Shown here one piece after another: positions 53,010 to 62,990 of a DNA stretch of 64,000 nucleotides. Where the stretch lies: contig NC_082413.1 in the NCBI RefSeq assembly GCF_004011695.2, positions 1,409,001 to 1,473,000 of the forward strand, read 5' to 3'. A program made the position numbers and the translations under genes. The notes below the pieces were generated by a model. That model had not been told where the DNA came from, ran no database searches, and saw only the letters and a list, made by a program, of their open reading frames with translations. The stretch's first letter is position 1. The number at the start of each line of letters is the position of its first letter. Source of the stretch: Ascochyta rabiei. Its lineage: Eukaryota; Ascomycota; Dothideomycetes; Pleosporales; Didymellaceae.

Positions 53010-53707
53010 ACTTTGTTTCTTTTTGCCCGCTGGCTACAACGAACTATCTTCTTGCAGTGGTCGAGGCGAAGACACAGGGCGCGAATCTTGGTGCAACGCA
53101 TATCGATTCTTAGGTTCGATGTGATCATGAAAGCACCGACAATCCCGGGAAAAAACGTCTATGGAATATCTTTTTGAGCAAACACAGAGCTCAAGACCGA
53201 TAGTTATCGCCTGTACGAGACCGTAAACAAGTACTATGTAGTTGTCAATCTAGTGCGTATTTTGCCTCTCCCCTCTTTTTACACGCTGTCAGCACTACTC
53301 AACTACGACACGCTTCTTATTATGTGTGACCTTGGTAGGTACCCTGTCTTCGAAAGGATTCGACCCCTCTAAGTATAGTACTCTCCCAGGCTTCACAAGT
53401 GCAACAACAATAGACCGAATTGATTGCGAGTATGAAAAACAACTCAACGGCTCTCCCACACGCGAAGTAGTTGTTGCGAACAACCAGTACAACGGACAAA
53501 TCCTCAAAGGGCTAAGCTTGTGCTCTATGGGCGAAGCCTCGCTTGAAACCTAATGTGACCCCGCAGTGGATCAGTGTTTCGTATACGCATTCATTCATCG
53601 TGAAATTTGATTGTACACCTTGAGAAAGAGGTGAACCTGACAGATCAATTTTTGATATGTTTCTAACAACTATATAATCCATATAGGTTCGAGATTAACC
53701 AATCAAA
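53010..53707. other. Intergenic spacer between two tRNA genes
   Basis: About 0.7 kb with no supported protein gene. T-rich runs just after the tRNA-Glu gene (about 53014-53023) can act as RNA polymerase III terminators. Confidence 0.5.
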
Positions 53708-53806
53708 GACAGCGTGCCAGAGTGGTTAATGGGTATGACTCGAACGAGTTTATCTACTAGATATCATATGGCTTCGGCCGCGCAGGTTCGAATCCTGCCG
53801 CTGTCG
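53708..53806 (+). tRNA. tRNA-Ser (CGA) with an intron
   Basis: Acceptor GACAGCG/CGCTGTC, serine-type D arm TGCCAGAGTGGTTAATGGG, anticodon stem TATGA/TCATA with CGA in the loop CTCGAA, an insert of about 17-18 nt one base after the anticodon, a long variable arm TGGCTTCGGCC and T arm GCAGG-TTCGAAT-CCTGC; discriminator G. The long variable arm and the anticodon identify serine. Confidence 0.88.
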
Positions 53807-54115
53807 TACGATTACTTTTGTTCTTTGTTTCTAGCCCTCGAATGTCGTCTTGATCTGGGAGCAATGTTACTTTTTGCTTGGACTGACTACGTCTGTCTTA
53901 TAAATGCTCAAACTATATGATACCACTGAACTACAATTTACAACACAAAAACAAATAGATGTGCCCGAACGAAGATGAGCGGGCATTTATGCTTGTGAGG
54001 TATCCATGGCTCGCGTTACGTCAATGTGAACGTGAACACGCGCTGGCGCGACGCTTTCCGCAATCACTCCTCATTAACCCCACGTTCCAATAATGTCGCA
54101 CTTCACGCAACCACC
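53807..54115. other. Intergenic spacer
   Basis: No gene is seen between tRNA-Ser and the following protein gene. TTTTG runs directly after the tRNA may act as terminator. Confidence 0.5.
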
Positions 54116-55978
54116 ATGACGACGGTCGCAACACCTGATTTACCGTGCGACAGTTCATCATCTGGTCCGAGTGGTAATGGAGCACCTTCATCAGCGTTCG
54201 AGGCTGTAAGTGCACGCCCTCGACGCGCGCAACGGCGCCCTACGAAGCCAGCAACTTATGAGCTCGCAAATCATGCCAAGGCATATATCGAAGGCTTCCA
54301 ATGTAAGTCCCGCCTGGACAATAACGAGTGTTGCCTGACAGAGAATAGTTGCAAACGCGTACGAGTTCCTCCACAGCCTGTTAGCAGCTGGCACATCCAT
54401 CTCTACGCCTGCACAACCATATATCGGCCTCCTCCCGCCGCCTACGCAGATTGCACTTGCCGCCTCGCTCATAGCCTACACATTCAAGACGCCTTCGTTG
54501 GAGAATCGCAGAGGTTCCGACGCTGCGCTGCGATACCTCCAGTGTGTCCTGAACACGATAGAAGAGCCGACGTATGTCTACATACGGCAGGCTTTCATGT
54601 TCCCTCCTGAGCGTACAGGAAGACGCCCACGAGGCCACAGGAACACGACTAGGAGTCTGTCCCCCGAGGAGGAGAAAGATGTTGATCAACTCTATTGTGA
54701 ACCAGCCAATGAGAAGAGCATGTGGAACAGAGCGGACGACTTTTGGCATATCGTTGGATGGGCATTCAACTGCTCTGTAGCATACAAAAAGCGGTGGGAG
54801 AGATGGAAGCTGTTGCTTTCTATAATGCTGGACTTCCTAGAAGCCGACTGGGATGTTTGTGTCAGGTCAAGTCAGCACAACGAAGCAGGCCAAGAGGCTG
54901 CACTGCAGGAGAGCCTTATCTGGCACTACATCGTGGGCGAAGGTCAGTCAATGACCAGAGCAACGAGACGCCGCAGTGCCAGAGCAATCTTCGCGATAGC
55001 CTCTTCAAACTCTTTGAAAGAATACCCTGAGATCTGGGAGAGTGAAACCAGGGAGCTGAAGGAGAGAGCGAATAAAAAGCAGAAGCTCGGCAATGTCGAC
55101 TTCGAAACGGGTGAGGTGGCCGATTATGATAGCGATGAGGAGAAGAGAGATGCTCCTAGGGTCACACGAGCGATTGAGCGCAAACTTGATGTCAGCCTGC
55201 CGCTAGATCTTCCACATATCGCAGACGGCAACTTGAACTTGCAGGATGCTATCGAGCGACTAGGCGGCAATGACGCAATAACACTGCGACAGCGTCTCCT
55301 AGCCTTGGTGAGTTTGTTCTGCCAGTATCGTCAACGACCTGACTAACAGAGCTTCAGCTAGCACAAGTAGCGACCAAACTCCCCAACAATTTCACGACAT
55401 TAAGTGACTGGTTCGACAATGTCGTGGAGGATTTTCGATACCTTCCGACTATGCTATTTAAAGTGTTTCTTACAACACTTACTGTTCCGGGACCCATGAA
55501 ATTCATGTTTCTCGCCAATCTCTTGCTGCCTTTCGTTAGCGGTACATTACCCGACTACTTCCGATACGACCCAACACAAGAGCACTTTGAGTCCATTCTG
55601 CTTCCACTGCACGGCAGACAGAGTTTTGCCGACAACGCCAAGGTTTCCCTGATCCTTGAACAACTTTTTGTACTTATGATGGCAGGGAATGGACTTAAGC
55701 CTACCGATGAACTTAGAAAGGCTATGGAGACCGGTATACAAGCAAGACATAACGTATACGGGTCTGGCAGAGGTAAGAGGGGCAATGCTGGAGAGGAGAA
55801 GCAAGCGAGAGAGCTGATGGTGGCTAGCTCTGGACGACTCCTTGGGATGCTGGAGTTACTGGAGATCGGGGCTGGAAAGCCTTCGCAGAAAACAGCAGGC
55901 TACGAAGCCAGTGTCTTCCTGTCGTTTGGGTCTGGGTCACCGCTTTCGTCTGCACCAAGCAATATCGAAGAGGACTAG
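54116..55978 (+). CDS. Conserved-looking hypothetical protein, 588 aa
   Basis: Exons 54116-54302, 54349-55307 and 55358-55978; the introns (46 and 50 bp) have GTAAGT and GTGAGT donors and all phases agree. The N-terminus is Ser/Pro-rich and basic (ARPRRAQRRPTKPATYELAN). From ~60 on the protein looks globular and helical, with a tryptophan-rich segment (WNRADDFWHIVGWAFNCSVA, then YKKRWERWKLLLSIMLDFLE) and a basic/acidic nuclear-like stretch (ERANKKQKLG, then VADYDSDEEKRD). I do not recognise the family. Splicing and composition support a real, intact gene. Confidence 0.8.
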
Positions 55979-56105
55979 AAGAATGGGCCCAGGAAACTGG
56001 GTGTTTACAATAAAGCTTTAAGATAATCAGACCTTCAGAACGTCTCTATACGTGGGATGCTTTTTTTCAAGTCCCACCAGATCCTAAGAGACACCATCTG
56101 TGTCT

Positions 56106-57134
56106 TCAAAATCCCTCTTCAGCACCAGCCTTTCCGCCTTTCCCTGCAGTCACCTCCCTTCTTTCAGCAATCCACTCACACCCGTCTGCTTTGCCTTCCA
56201 ACTCCTCCCACCCGCCGCACTGCATCTCGTCCAATGCCTCATTTTTCTGCCTCAGCCACTGCCACTGCAACACAATTTGACTTGCTCTCACCACCAGCTT
56301 CTGATCACTCCAGCTCTTTATCTCTTCATCGCTCAACAGCAGATACGCGTCCAGCGGCGTGATGTAGTGCTTCATCCTCTCCCTCACGCCGTGCGTCGTA
56401 AACCCCCCTTCTGGAGCGGCGATCAAGGTGGCCCAGATGTTTGGCATCATCGGTCTGCGCACGAAGCCCTCTTCACCCGCCGAACCGCTCGCCATGAAAT
56501 CACCAGAGACTTCCTTACTCGTAGCGGCAATAGTTGTAGGCGGCAAAGAAGCAACACTGACATCCTTCCTCCCGACCGGTCCGTCGCCTACACACCACTC
56601 CCGTAGCATATCGTACCTCAACACCAACCTGATCGCGAGTTGCTTCTTCTTGTCGTATAGCCTTGCCATTGCCGCTCTATTTTCGGCGATTTGCTCGGGT
56701 AGCAACGTTCGAGTGACCAGGAACAGGAAGTCTTCGAGAAGGAAACGGCCTAGTTTTGAGTCCAGTGTGCTTGTGCTGCCGAATGAGGCAGACAATATGG
56801 CAGGCCAGTTTGTGCTTGTGGAGACTGGTTCAAGAAGTGTGTTCGCAATGGCGTTGGCGGCAGGATGTGTGCGGCTCCAGTGCAGTGTTGCATCTAGACT
56901 CGCTTCTAAAGTGCCGGAGAAGGGGTTTGGGACCGTAGGAGCGAGGAAATAGTGTGCTGGTATGCGCGTTGTTTGGGGCGTCGTAGTGGGTACGGCCTCT
57001 GAGGTGACTGATGTTGCGCGGACGCCACGGGTACCGCCTCGACGGGAGGGCAGCGTGGTTGGACGAGTTGTGGAGTGCTCGTCATCGGAAAGAATGCTGC
57101 GGGCGCGAGAACTGCGACGGGAGAGTTGGGTCAT
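56106..57134 (-). CDS. Hypothetical protein, 342 aa
   Basis: Single open frame. The ATG at 57134 (MTQLSRRSSRARSILSDDE) is preferred; an in-frame ATG at 57350 would add 72 residues of lower-quality sequence. The N-terminal ~60 residues are basic and Ser/Thr-rich. A folded helical part follows (LGRFLLEDFLFLVTRTLLPEQIAE, NRAAMARLYDKKKQLAIRLVLRYD, PLDAYLLLSDEEIKSWSDQK). No domain is recognised. It converges with the 588-aa gene at 130 bp. Confidence 0.6.
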   Translation of the reverse strand: MTQLSRRSSRARSILSDDEHSTTRPTTLPSRRGGTRGVRATSVTSEAVPTTTPQTTRIPAHYFLAPTVPNPFSGTLEASLDATLHWSRTHPAANAIANTLLEPVSTSTNWPAILSASFGSTSTLDSKLGRFLLEDFLFLVTRTLLPEQIAENRAAMARLYDKKKQLAIRLVLRYDMLREWCVGDGPVGRKDVSVASLPPTTIAATSKEVSGDFMASGSAGEEGFVRRPMMPNIWATLIAAPEGGFTTHGVRERMKHYITPLDAYLLLSDEEIKSWSDQKLVVRASQIVLQWQWLRQKNEALDEMQCGGWEELEGKADGCEWIAERREVTAGKGGKAGAEEGF

Positions 57135-57351
57135 GGTTGTCGTTGTTGTTTCGAAACTGTGGTTTTTGAAGGGCCAAGCAAGGCTTGTGAGATTATGTGA
57201 TTGACTCAAGGTGAGAATCAAAGCGTTGGCAGAGAATCGATTGGTTGCCAGAAGTGAAGGTGAAGGTGGGAACGAGGTGAAAGTGAAGGCTAACCGCATC
57301 TGTACCTCCAAGTGTCGCTGCATACGCAGAACAATGTCAGGCAGAGACATC

Positions 57352-58340
57352 TCATTTATATCTACATTCGTGTTTAACTGTTATCTCTTTTGTAACAGTA
57401 ATGCCGACATCAGGGCTGTGAGATGCTCGCCTCAGCCTTGCTTGCTTGAACAACTCTTCCTCAGACTCTGTGCCTCTTATGTTGTGTTCAATCCTTGTAA
57501 AACTCCTTCTCGACAATCTGTTACTTCGCCCATTGGACGATGATCTTAGGGTCGATAGCTTATAGCTCCTTTGGCGCGAGTAGTAAGGCTCCGAGCTAGC
57601 TGAACTCCCGCCTGTGATCTTGGCCCACAGACCTTTCAACGAAGGCAAATTGACTGCAACTATAGCTAGTTGAATTTCTACCGCCTCCACTATTACCATT
57701 TCCCCGAGAACGTACCACAGGTCCGGTGACGAGTTAAGTTCGAAAAGCGGGATGAGACGGAAACATGCTACGAGGATGGCAGATGCACCGAAGCCAATGA
57801 CGGATAGAACAGCAATCTTCCGGCGTATAGAAATCTGGAGGCGGAGCACCGTGGAGATAGGCAGGACGAGGATGTAGATGTCTTCTACGATGTTTTGTTT
57901 ATTTAGTAAGTAAGCAACCAGTGAAAGAGTCGTTCAGCGTACCAAGATTGACGGAACAACCAACAGAACGATTTTTGGCATGTAACTGGCATTGGGATAC
58001 GTCCCCGGATGAAGAATTTCGTCGAATGGCATGCATTGCAAACACACAACCAGCCTGCTCGTGTTAGACACTTAAGGTTCTTAAATGAAGTTGTGACATA
58101 CATGTTTGCGATAAATATAGCAACGTTTGTCCCCATACCAAGGTAGACAAGTTTGTGAAACATCTTATCCGGAGATAGTTGAAGGTAGAAGACAAGGAAG
58201 GTAAACTTGACGATCCAGTGGAAGAAGTAGTAGTACACCTCTTCAATGAACAGGATCTTGATAATCTCGAGCTGCTGTTCTCAGCTGATCGACCTATATG
58301 TCTTCGTAAACGTGTCGGGTTAGCAACTCTCATGCAATAG
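57352..58340 (-). pseudogene. PTH11-like rhodopsin-domain relic, 5'-truncated
   Basis: Segments of a rhodopsin-domain membrane protein lie in order on the minus strand: LEIIKILFIEEVYYYFFHWI (about 58275-58215), LSPDKMFHKLVYLGMGTNVA, CMPFDEILHPGTYPNASYMP, KIVLLVVPSIL, then NIVEDIYILVLPIST and RRKIAVLSVIGFGASAILVA. The first two or three helices expected in the family are absent. A GTATGT donor after IANM and a GTACGC donor after PSIL are kept, but the second has no AG before AACATCGTAGAAGAC, where ...CAAAAC stands; loss of the acceptor by one G to A change is likely. The nearest AG breaks the frame. It is related to, but separate from, the intact gene at 50.7-52.0 kb. Confidence 0.72.
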
Positions 58341-58511
58341 AGCGGAGTTGTACATACAGTCCACAACCCGCGTGAAGGAACAGATGTAGAACAACCTGTT
58401 GACCGCAGCTTATAGCGCAAATCAATTTGGTATGGCCAAACGGGGAATGACTTGAAGAAAACATCAATTCATATGACTCGAGATCACGACTCGCACAAAC
58501 AGCGGCGTCGA

Positions 58512-59629
58512 GCCTGAGATTGTTGGTTCTCCATTAAAGCTCTTGCAACGTATGAACCACGTAACAAAACCAAAGTTGATACTTTTATGAGGCAGCTTCG
58601 CCAGTCTTCACAAACTTTCGATATCTCTTCCTGGAGCATGTACTATTCTTTCAATGTCATGGGCGGAGCTGGACTGGGCAAAGATTTTGACAACCTATCT
58701 AGTGGACAAGAGCATTCTGCCATCAACGGAGTTCATGACCACATGACAATGCTAGGGATATTGGGTACTGTACCATGGCTCTTGAATGTGCTTGGCTCGT
58801 TCTCTGGAGCGGCAGCTGGATATTCAAGCTTCTTCAACTTCTACTCCACCAAGATTCAAGCAAAGAACAAGAATTGGGACAAAGAGGAGTACCCTGGAGA
58901 CATTATATCCTGGCTTCTAAAGGCCGTGAAAAACAAAGATGCATCTGCTTCCCCGTCACCTGAAGCGTTGGAGGATGATACCTGAGTATTCATCATCGCT
59001 TGAAGGTAGAAGTGACTCACCCCTGCCCAGCTTTGATTTGGCTGATACGTTCCCAGCGAAACAACAGCTACCACGCTCGCTGGCGTCCTTTATTATCTGG
59101 TCAAGTGTCCCGAGAAGCAAAGGAAGCTGTAATCGCTACTTGACCAGGTCATTGAGGGCAACAAAGTCTGGAGCTACGAGAAAGTGGAGAGCGTCACGTA
59201 CCTCGATGATTGGATAAGTGAGACTTTGCGCCTATGCCCGGCACTTTTGACTGGCGGTCTTCGCGAGACACCTAGCAAAGGTGTTCAGCTTGATGAAGTC
59301 TTCGTTCCTGGCAATACAAACGTACTGCTACCACTATCGCTCATTCATCGAAATCCTAGATGGTGGCAGGAGGCTCAGGATTTTGTACTCGAGCGATTCG
59401 GTGAGAGGCGGGCGGAGATGGGAACATACCGAGCTCCGTACTTGCCCTCTTCATTGTGTGCTTACAGCTGTCCCGGTAAAAAGATTGTGCAGTTGAGCTT
59501 ACGCATTACACTGGCATCAAGTTTGCACTAAAAGAGACGGGCGGAAAGTTAGACAGGGAGATGCTGGACACTTTTACGGTCACTCTGCCCCCACTGCAAC
59601 TCCAGTTTCATCCAAGGGAGCACTCTTGA
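58512..59629 (+). pseudogene. Cytochrome P450 pseudogene
   Basis: Fragments of one fungal P450 in order: YEPRNKTKVDTFMRQLRQSS, MYYSFNVMGGAGLGKDFDNL, GTVPWLLNVLGSF, FDLADTFPA / SETTATTLAGVLYYLVK (I helix), ISETLRLCPALL (ExxR), and a heme-loop remnant SSLCAYSCPGKK. Lesions: no N-terminal third or membrane anchor, a stop at 58983-58985, a frameshift inside the I helix near 59055, a TAA at 59130-59132 (RKL*SLLDQ), a degenerate heme loop (the usual F and G positions are Ser and Cys) and a further frameshift near 59515. It is not functional. Confidence 0.85.
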
Positions 59630-59876
59630 GCTTGATTTGAGTGTCCTTTTCTGTCCGAGTTCGCGTGGGTAAAGCAATTTCTTGGTTCCTAGTCTCGCTA
59701 GTAAATCACCAGCATCAACATCCGGAAATGGGCATTCTATAAGCTGATTTTTATGTCTTCTCCGACATCTCGAAACAATTTTTTATATGAGCGGCTTGGA
59801 AAGTGCTCTCAACTAGTAACGTAATCGGGCTTGACATATGTTATGATATATGATCAGCTCCCAAATATATGCTTAC

Positions 59877-60473
59877 CTAACCCCTGTAAAACCTCAGAAC
59901 CACAACCCTCTTTGGCAACGCAGATCTTCTCATATACACCAATTCTTGTCGATCTGCGACCTCATAACCGTCGTCATCATCACTGTCGGAACTGCTGTCG
60001 CTGTCGCTCCCACTTGACTCGTCTTCTTCTTCTTCTTCTTCTCGACGAGCATCTCGGTGCCCATCTTCGCTCTCTGAGTCCGAGCTTGCACTTGACTCAC
60101 TTCCCCCACCACCGGCCCTTCGTGTGGAGATTCGATAAACCTCAGCAACATTATCGCGGAGCCGTTCATCTCTCGTCATCCTCCGGCTCTCTCGATCCCG
60201 AGTGAAGGCATCGTGCGATGCCGGCGGCAATGTGCAATAGCTCTCCGAGCGCCTTCTGCCGATAAGTGGGCGAAAGGCTCCAAGATCAGGGCCTATCTCG
60301 TAATCACTGTTATCTTTGTGGTAGCTGCGGATGAAATGCTGGGCCAGCAAGCATATGGTGACGAAGACGAGGATCGAGCCGAAAGTGGTTGCTAGGATGA
60401 TGAAGCCTTCGTTGCTGATGAAAAACGCGGAACGGTGGGTACTGTGCCCATTATGACGATAGTTGATGTACAT
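59877..60473 (-). CDS. Small single-pass membrane protein with acidic tail
   Basis: A single-exon frame of 198 aa from an ATG at 60473. A helix IILATTFGSILVFVTICLLA lies at about residues 25-44. The C-terminal side has a Ser/Asp/Glu-rich low-complexity region (ESSASSDSESEDG, EEEEEEDESSGSDSDSSSDS) and ends VVVLRFYRG. No family is recognised. The acidic run is encoded by a TCT/TCG-rich microsatellite-like tract. It may be real but is not independently supported. Confidence 0.5.
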   Translation of the reverse strand: MYINYRHNGHSTHRSAFFISNEGFIILATTFGSILVFVTICLLAQHFIRSYHKDNSDYEIGPDLGAFRPLIGRRRSESYCTLPPASHDAFTRDRESRRMTRDERLRDNVAEVYRISTRRAGGGGSESSASSDSESEDGHRDARREEEEEEDESSGSDSDSSSDSDDDDGYEVADRQELVYMRRSALPKRVVVLRFYRG

Positions 60474-61149
60474 TTGAGATGTTTGTATGAGCGCTTGCAG
60501 CTGGTGTCGAAATGGACGTGTGAACTCAATGAGAATGGGATGGTTGAAGTGAATATATAATGATCAGTATGTGAAACGTGGTAGTTGTATGTCCTTGAAG
60601 ATAATTTCATCTCCAGACAAAGAACAACCATGGTCCGATGTTCTCGATAAATCGAAGGTCATCCAATCGTTTGTTGCCTTTTACACTGGAACCAGAGATG
60701 CTCCGATCTGTACCGATTATTCACATCTTTACCGACCCAGAGTCATGATCGGTACCTCAACTGGAAAGCTTGGGTACCTCCAGCCCGCAACCAGTGTGGT
60801 ACTCCACTATATTTCTATGGAACTGTAGCCTGGAAGTTTTCAATGTTTCCCTTTGAACAGTCTCCACTCTAGACTGTAGATTTCAACTTCCAACTCTTTC
60901 CTGACTTAAGTGAGATATTATTAAGACATACACAAATCCACCTTGCATTTTCCCAACCCACAAGCTTGAAGATCATGATTCGGGATTGGCTGGGAAGGAC
61001 TACTACAGCGCACTGGCTTTTTCTAGTCTAAGTCGTTGCGGCGAATTGAACAACAGAACGTACAATACTTGATACTGCCTTTCAAAAACGAAGCAAAACG
61101 CAAAGTTTGATGCCTCTTCAGTTCCACGAATCGTCCACTAATTGAGTTT
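60474..61149. other. Intergenic region without a supported gene
   Basis: About 0.68 kb of lower GC content. No supported gene. Confidence 0.5.
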
Positions 61150-62990
61150 CTACAACTTATGCACACTGCTGTTCTTGCTCCATCTTCTGAAGCTCTTTCC
61201 CTTGAACCAGAACAAAATTCCAAACAGACACCAAAGCAAGATGAGACTTGCGTTCGTCATAATGGGCGTTATGAACCTGTAATTCGGATTAGTCTCAGGG
61301 TGCATCCAGTATCAGATCGTCGATTAGACTTACCCAGCCTCCATACTCCAAGGTGTGATGAATTTGCCAAATCCGTATCCCCACAAGTTCTTGTTCACCG
61401 TGATCGCGACAAACAAACTGCCGGCTACAGGCTTGTAGCTGTCAACGGCGTATGTGCTGACAATGCCGGGCAGTGCCGCAACCTGGATACCCGCACACGT
61501 GTATGCGATGATCACAATCACCTCCCACGGTCACTTCCTCTCGTAGCCTGTGGCGACAACGATATTGCCAAGGAACATGATGATGACATAAGGGATCATA
61601 GCAGGTAGTCTCATTTCCGGCTCTCTGACTCCGCCATTCTTCCTCGTCCCGCGCGCCGCAACCCAATCACTGAGTGGGCCGCTCGTGACAAGTCCAATCA
61701 GAGCGCCAACGATGATTGCGAAATTTGTGAACCCCACGGTCGCGGGACGGAAGTTATACGGTGGGAGAGACAGGATTTGGGACTGTGTGAGATTGATGGT
61801 AAGGAAAGAAGAGCAGGACCACGATGTCACGAAAGCAGCGAATTCGACAATCGGGAAGGCAAAGAGCTTCCAAGGGATCTAGAGGTCGAGGAATATCGAA
61901 CGAAAAGGATGCGCGTTGGGTTGGAAAGTGCGCCATTGCCAGCGTCCGGGGGTACCAGTGCCAAGGTACGGGTCCAGTGCCGCGGTTTCGGTGAGGGTGA
62001 GGTTTTTGTTGGCTGGAATGGTAGAGGTAGCGGTGTTGACGTGATGTATCTCGCCGTCATCTGAGCTGGATGAATTTTCACCGGCGACCGCCTGTGACTT
62101 CTCGGCATCATAGATGTGTTTTGTGGGAACGAAGTCGGATTCCTCGCGCTTGAATCGGGTTTCTGGAAACATGAAGACAAGCATCAGGAAGGAGGCGCCA
62201 ATCAAGCCGGCATTGAGCCACCAGAAGCTGCGAAAGCCAATACTCTCAGTCATTGAACCAGAGACAATGGGCCCAGCCATAAGGGAGCCCTACACGAGTG
62301 GTTAGTATACGCAGAGATACAAACATTTTTGGTGACAGACCATGTACACAACCCAATAAAGTGTGTTCCACTTGCCGCGATCGTGCAGGAAGAAGATATC
62401 AGCGATGACTTCAGGCATGATGGTCTCAGAAGGACCAGCGCCGATGCCATTGACGATGCAGGTACCCATGAAAGAACCATAAGAGTTAGCTCTGGCACGC
62501 CAGATGCTGGCTCCAAAATTGACGAGCTGGCTGAGAAGGTATACTGGCCGGCGGCCGAAAGAGGTACTGATAGGAACCCTGTTTGCATGTCAGCTCTCGA
62601 GGCGTGAGTGTAAGAGATATGTAACTGACCAGATGAAGTTACTGAACCCTAACATCAAGATGCACAGCCCTGTAAACTGGATTGCCTCCGTGAGATCACA
62701 CTGAAACGCTTCCATCAATGCTGGAAACATAGGTGCGAGTGCAAGGGGACCAAAGCCTTGCGTGAAGGTCACCGTGGCTGTAGATATGATACACGCGGTC
62801 TTCCACCAAATGCTCTAGTTCAGAGGGTCGTGCGGGTCGTCAGATGGCTGCGGGACAAGCACGTTTCGGTGAGAACCCTTAACGAAGTAATGGCTGCTAA
62901 CATCGGCCATGATCTCAGTACCAGGCAAGATCTCAACGTTGAGCCCATGCTCAATTTGATGACGTTCCTGGAGTTGTCATTATGATCATT
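61150..62990 (-). pseudogene. MFS (DHA1-like) transporter interrupted by three nonsense codons
   Basis: Relative of fungal drug:H+ antiporter-type transporters. The frame is continuous apart from normal introns: exon boundaries at 62630/62578, 62341/62289 and 61334/61276 keep phase. Landmarks: LPGTEIMADV, QPSDDPHDPLN, VTFTQGFGPLALAPMFPALM, STSFGRRPVYLLSQLVNFGA (motif A), VTSWSCSSFLTINLTQSQ, YTCAGIQVAALPGIVSTYAV, NKNLWGYGFGKFITPW. Stops: TAG 62815-62817 (PLN*SIWWK), TAG 61879-61881 (LDL*IPWKL) and TGA 61531-61533 (ERK*PWEV). Relatives that I recall have Trp at all three places, so each is TGG mutated by one G to A. The 5' start is not resolved. No indel is seen. Confidence 0.85.

Noticed and set aside
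60571..60828. An 85-codon plus-strand frame
   Set aside because: Short, no domain, and in a low-GC gap; no support.
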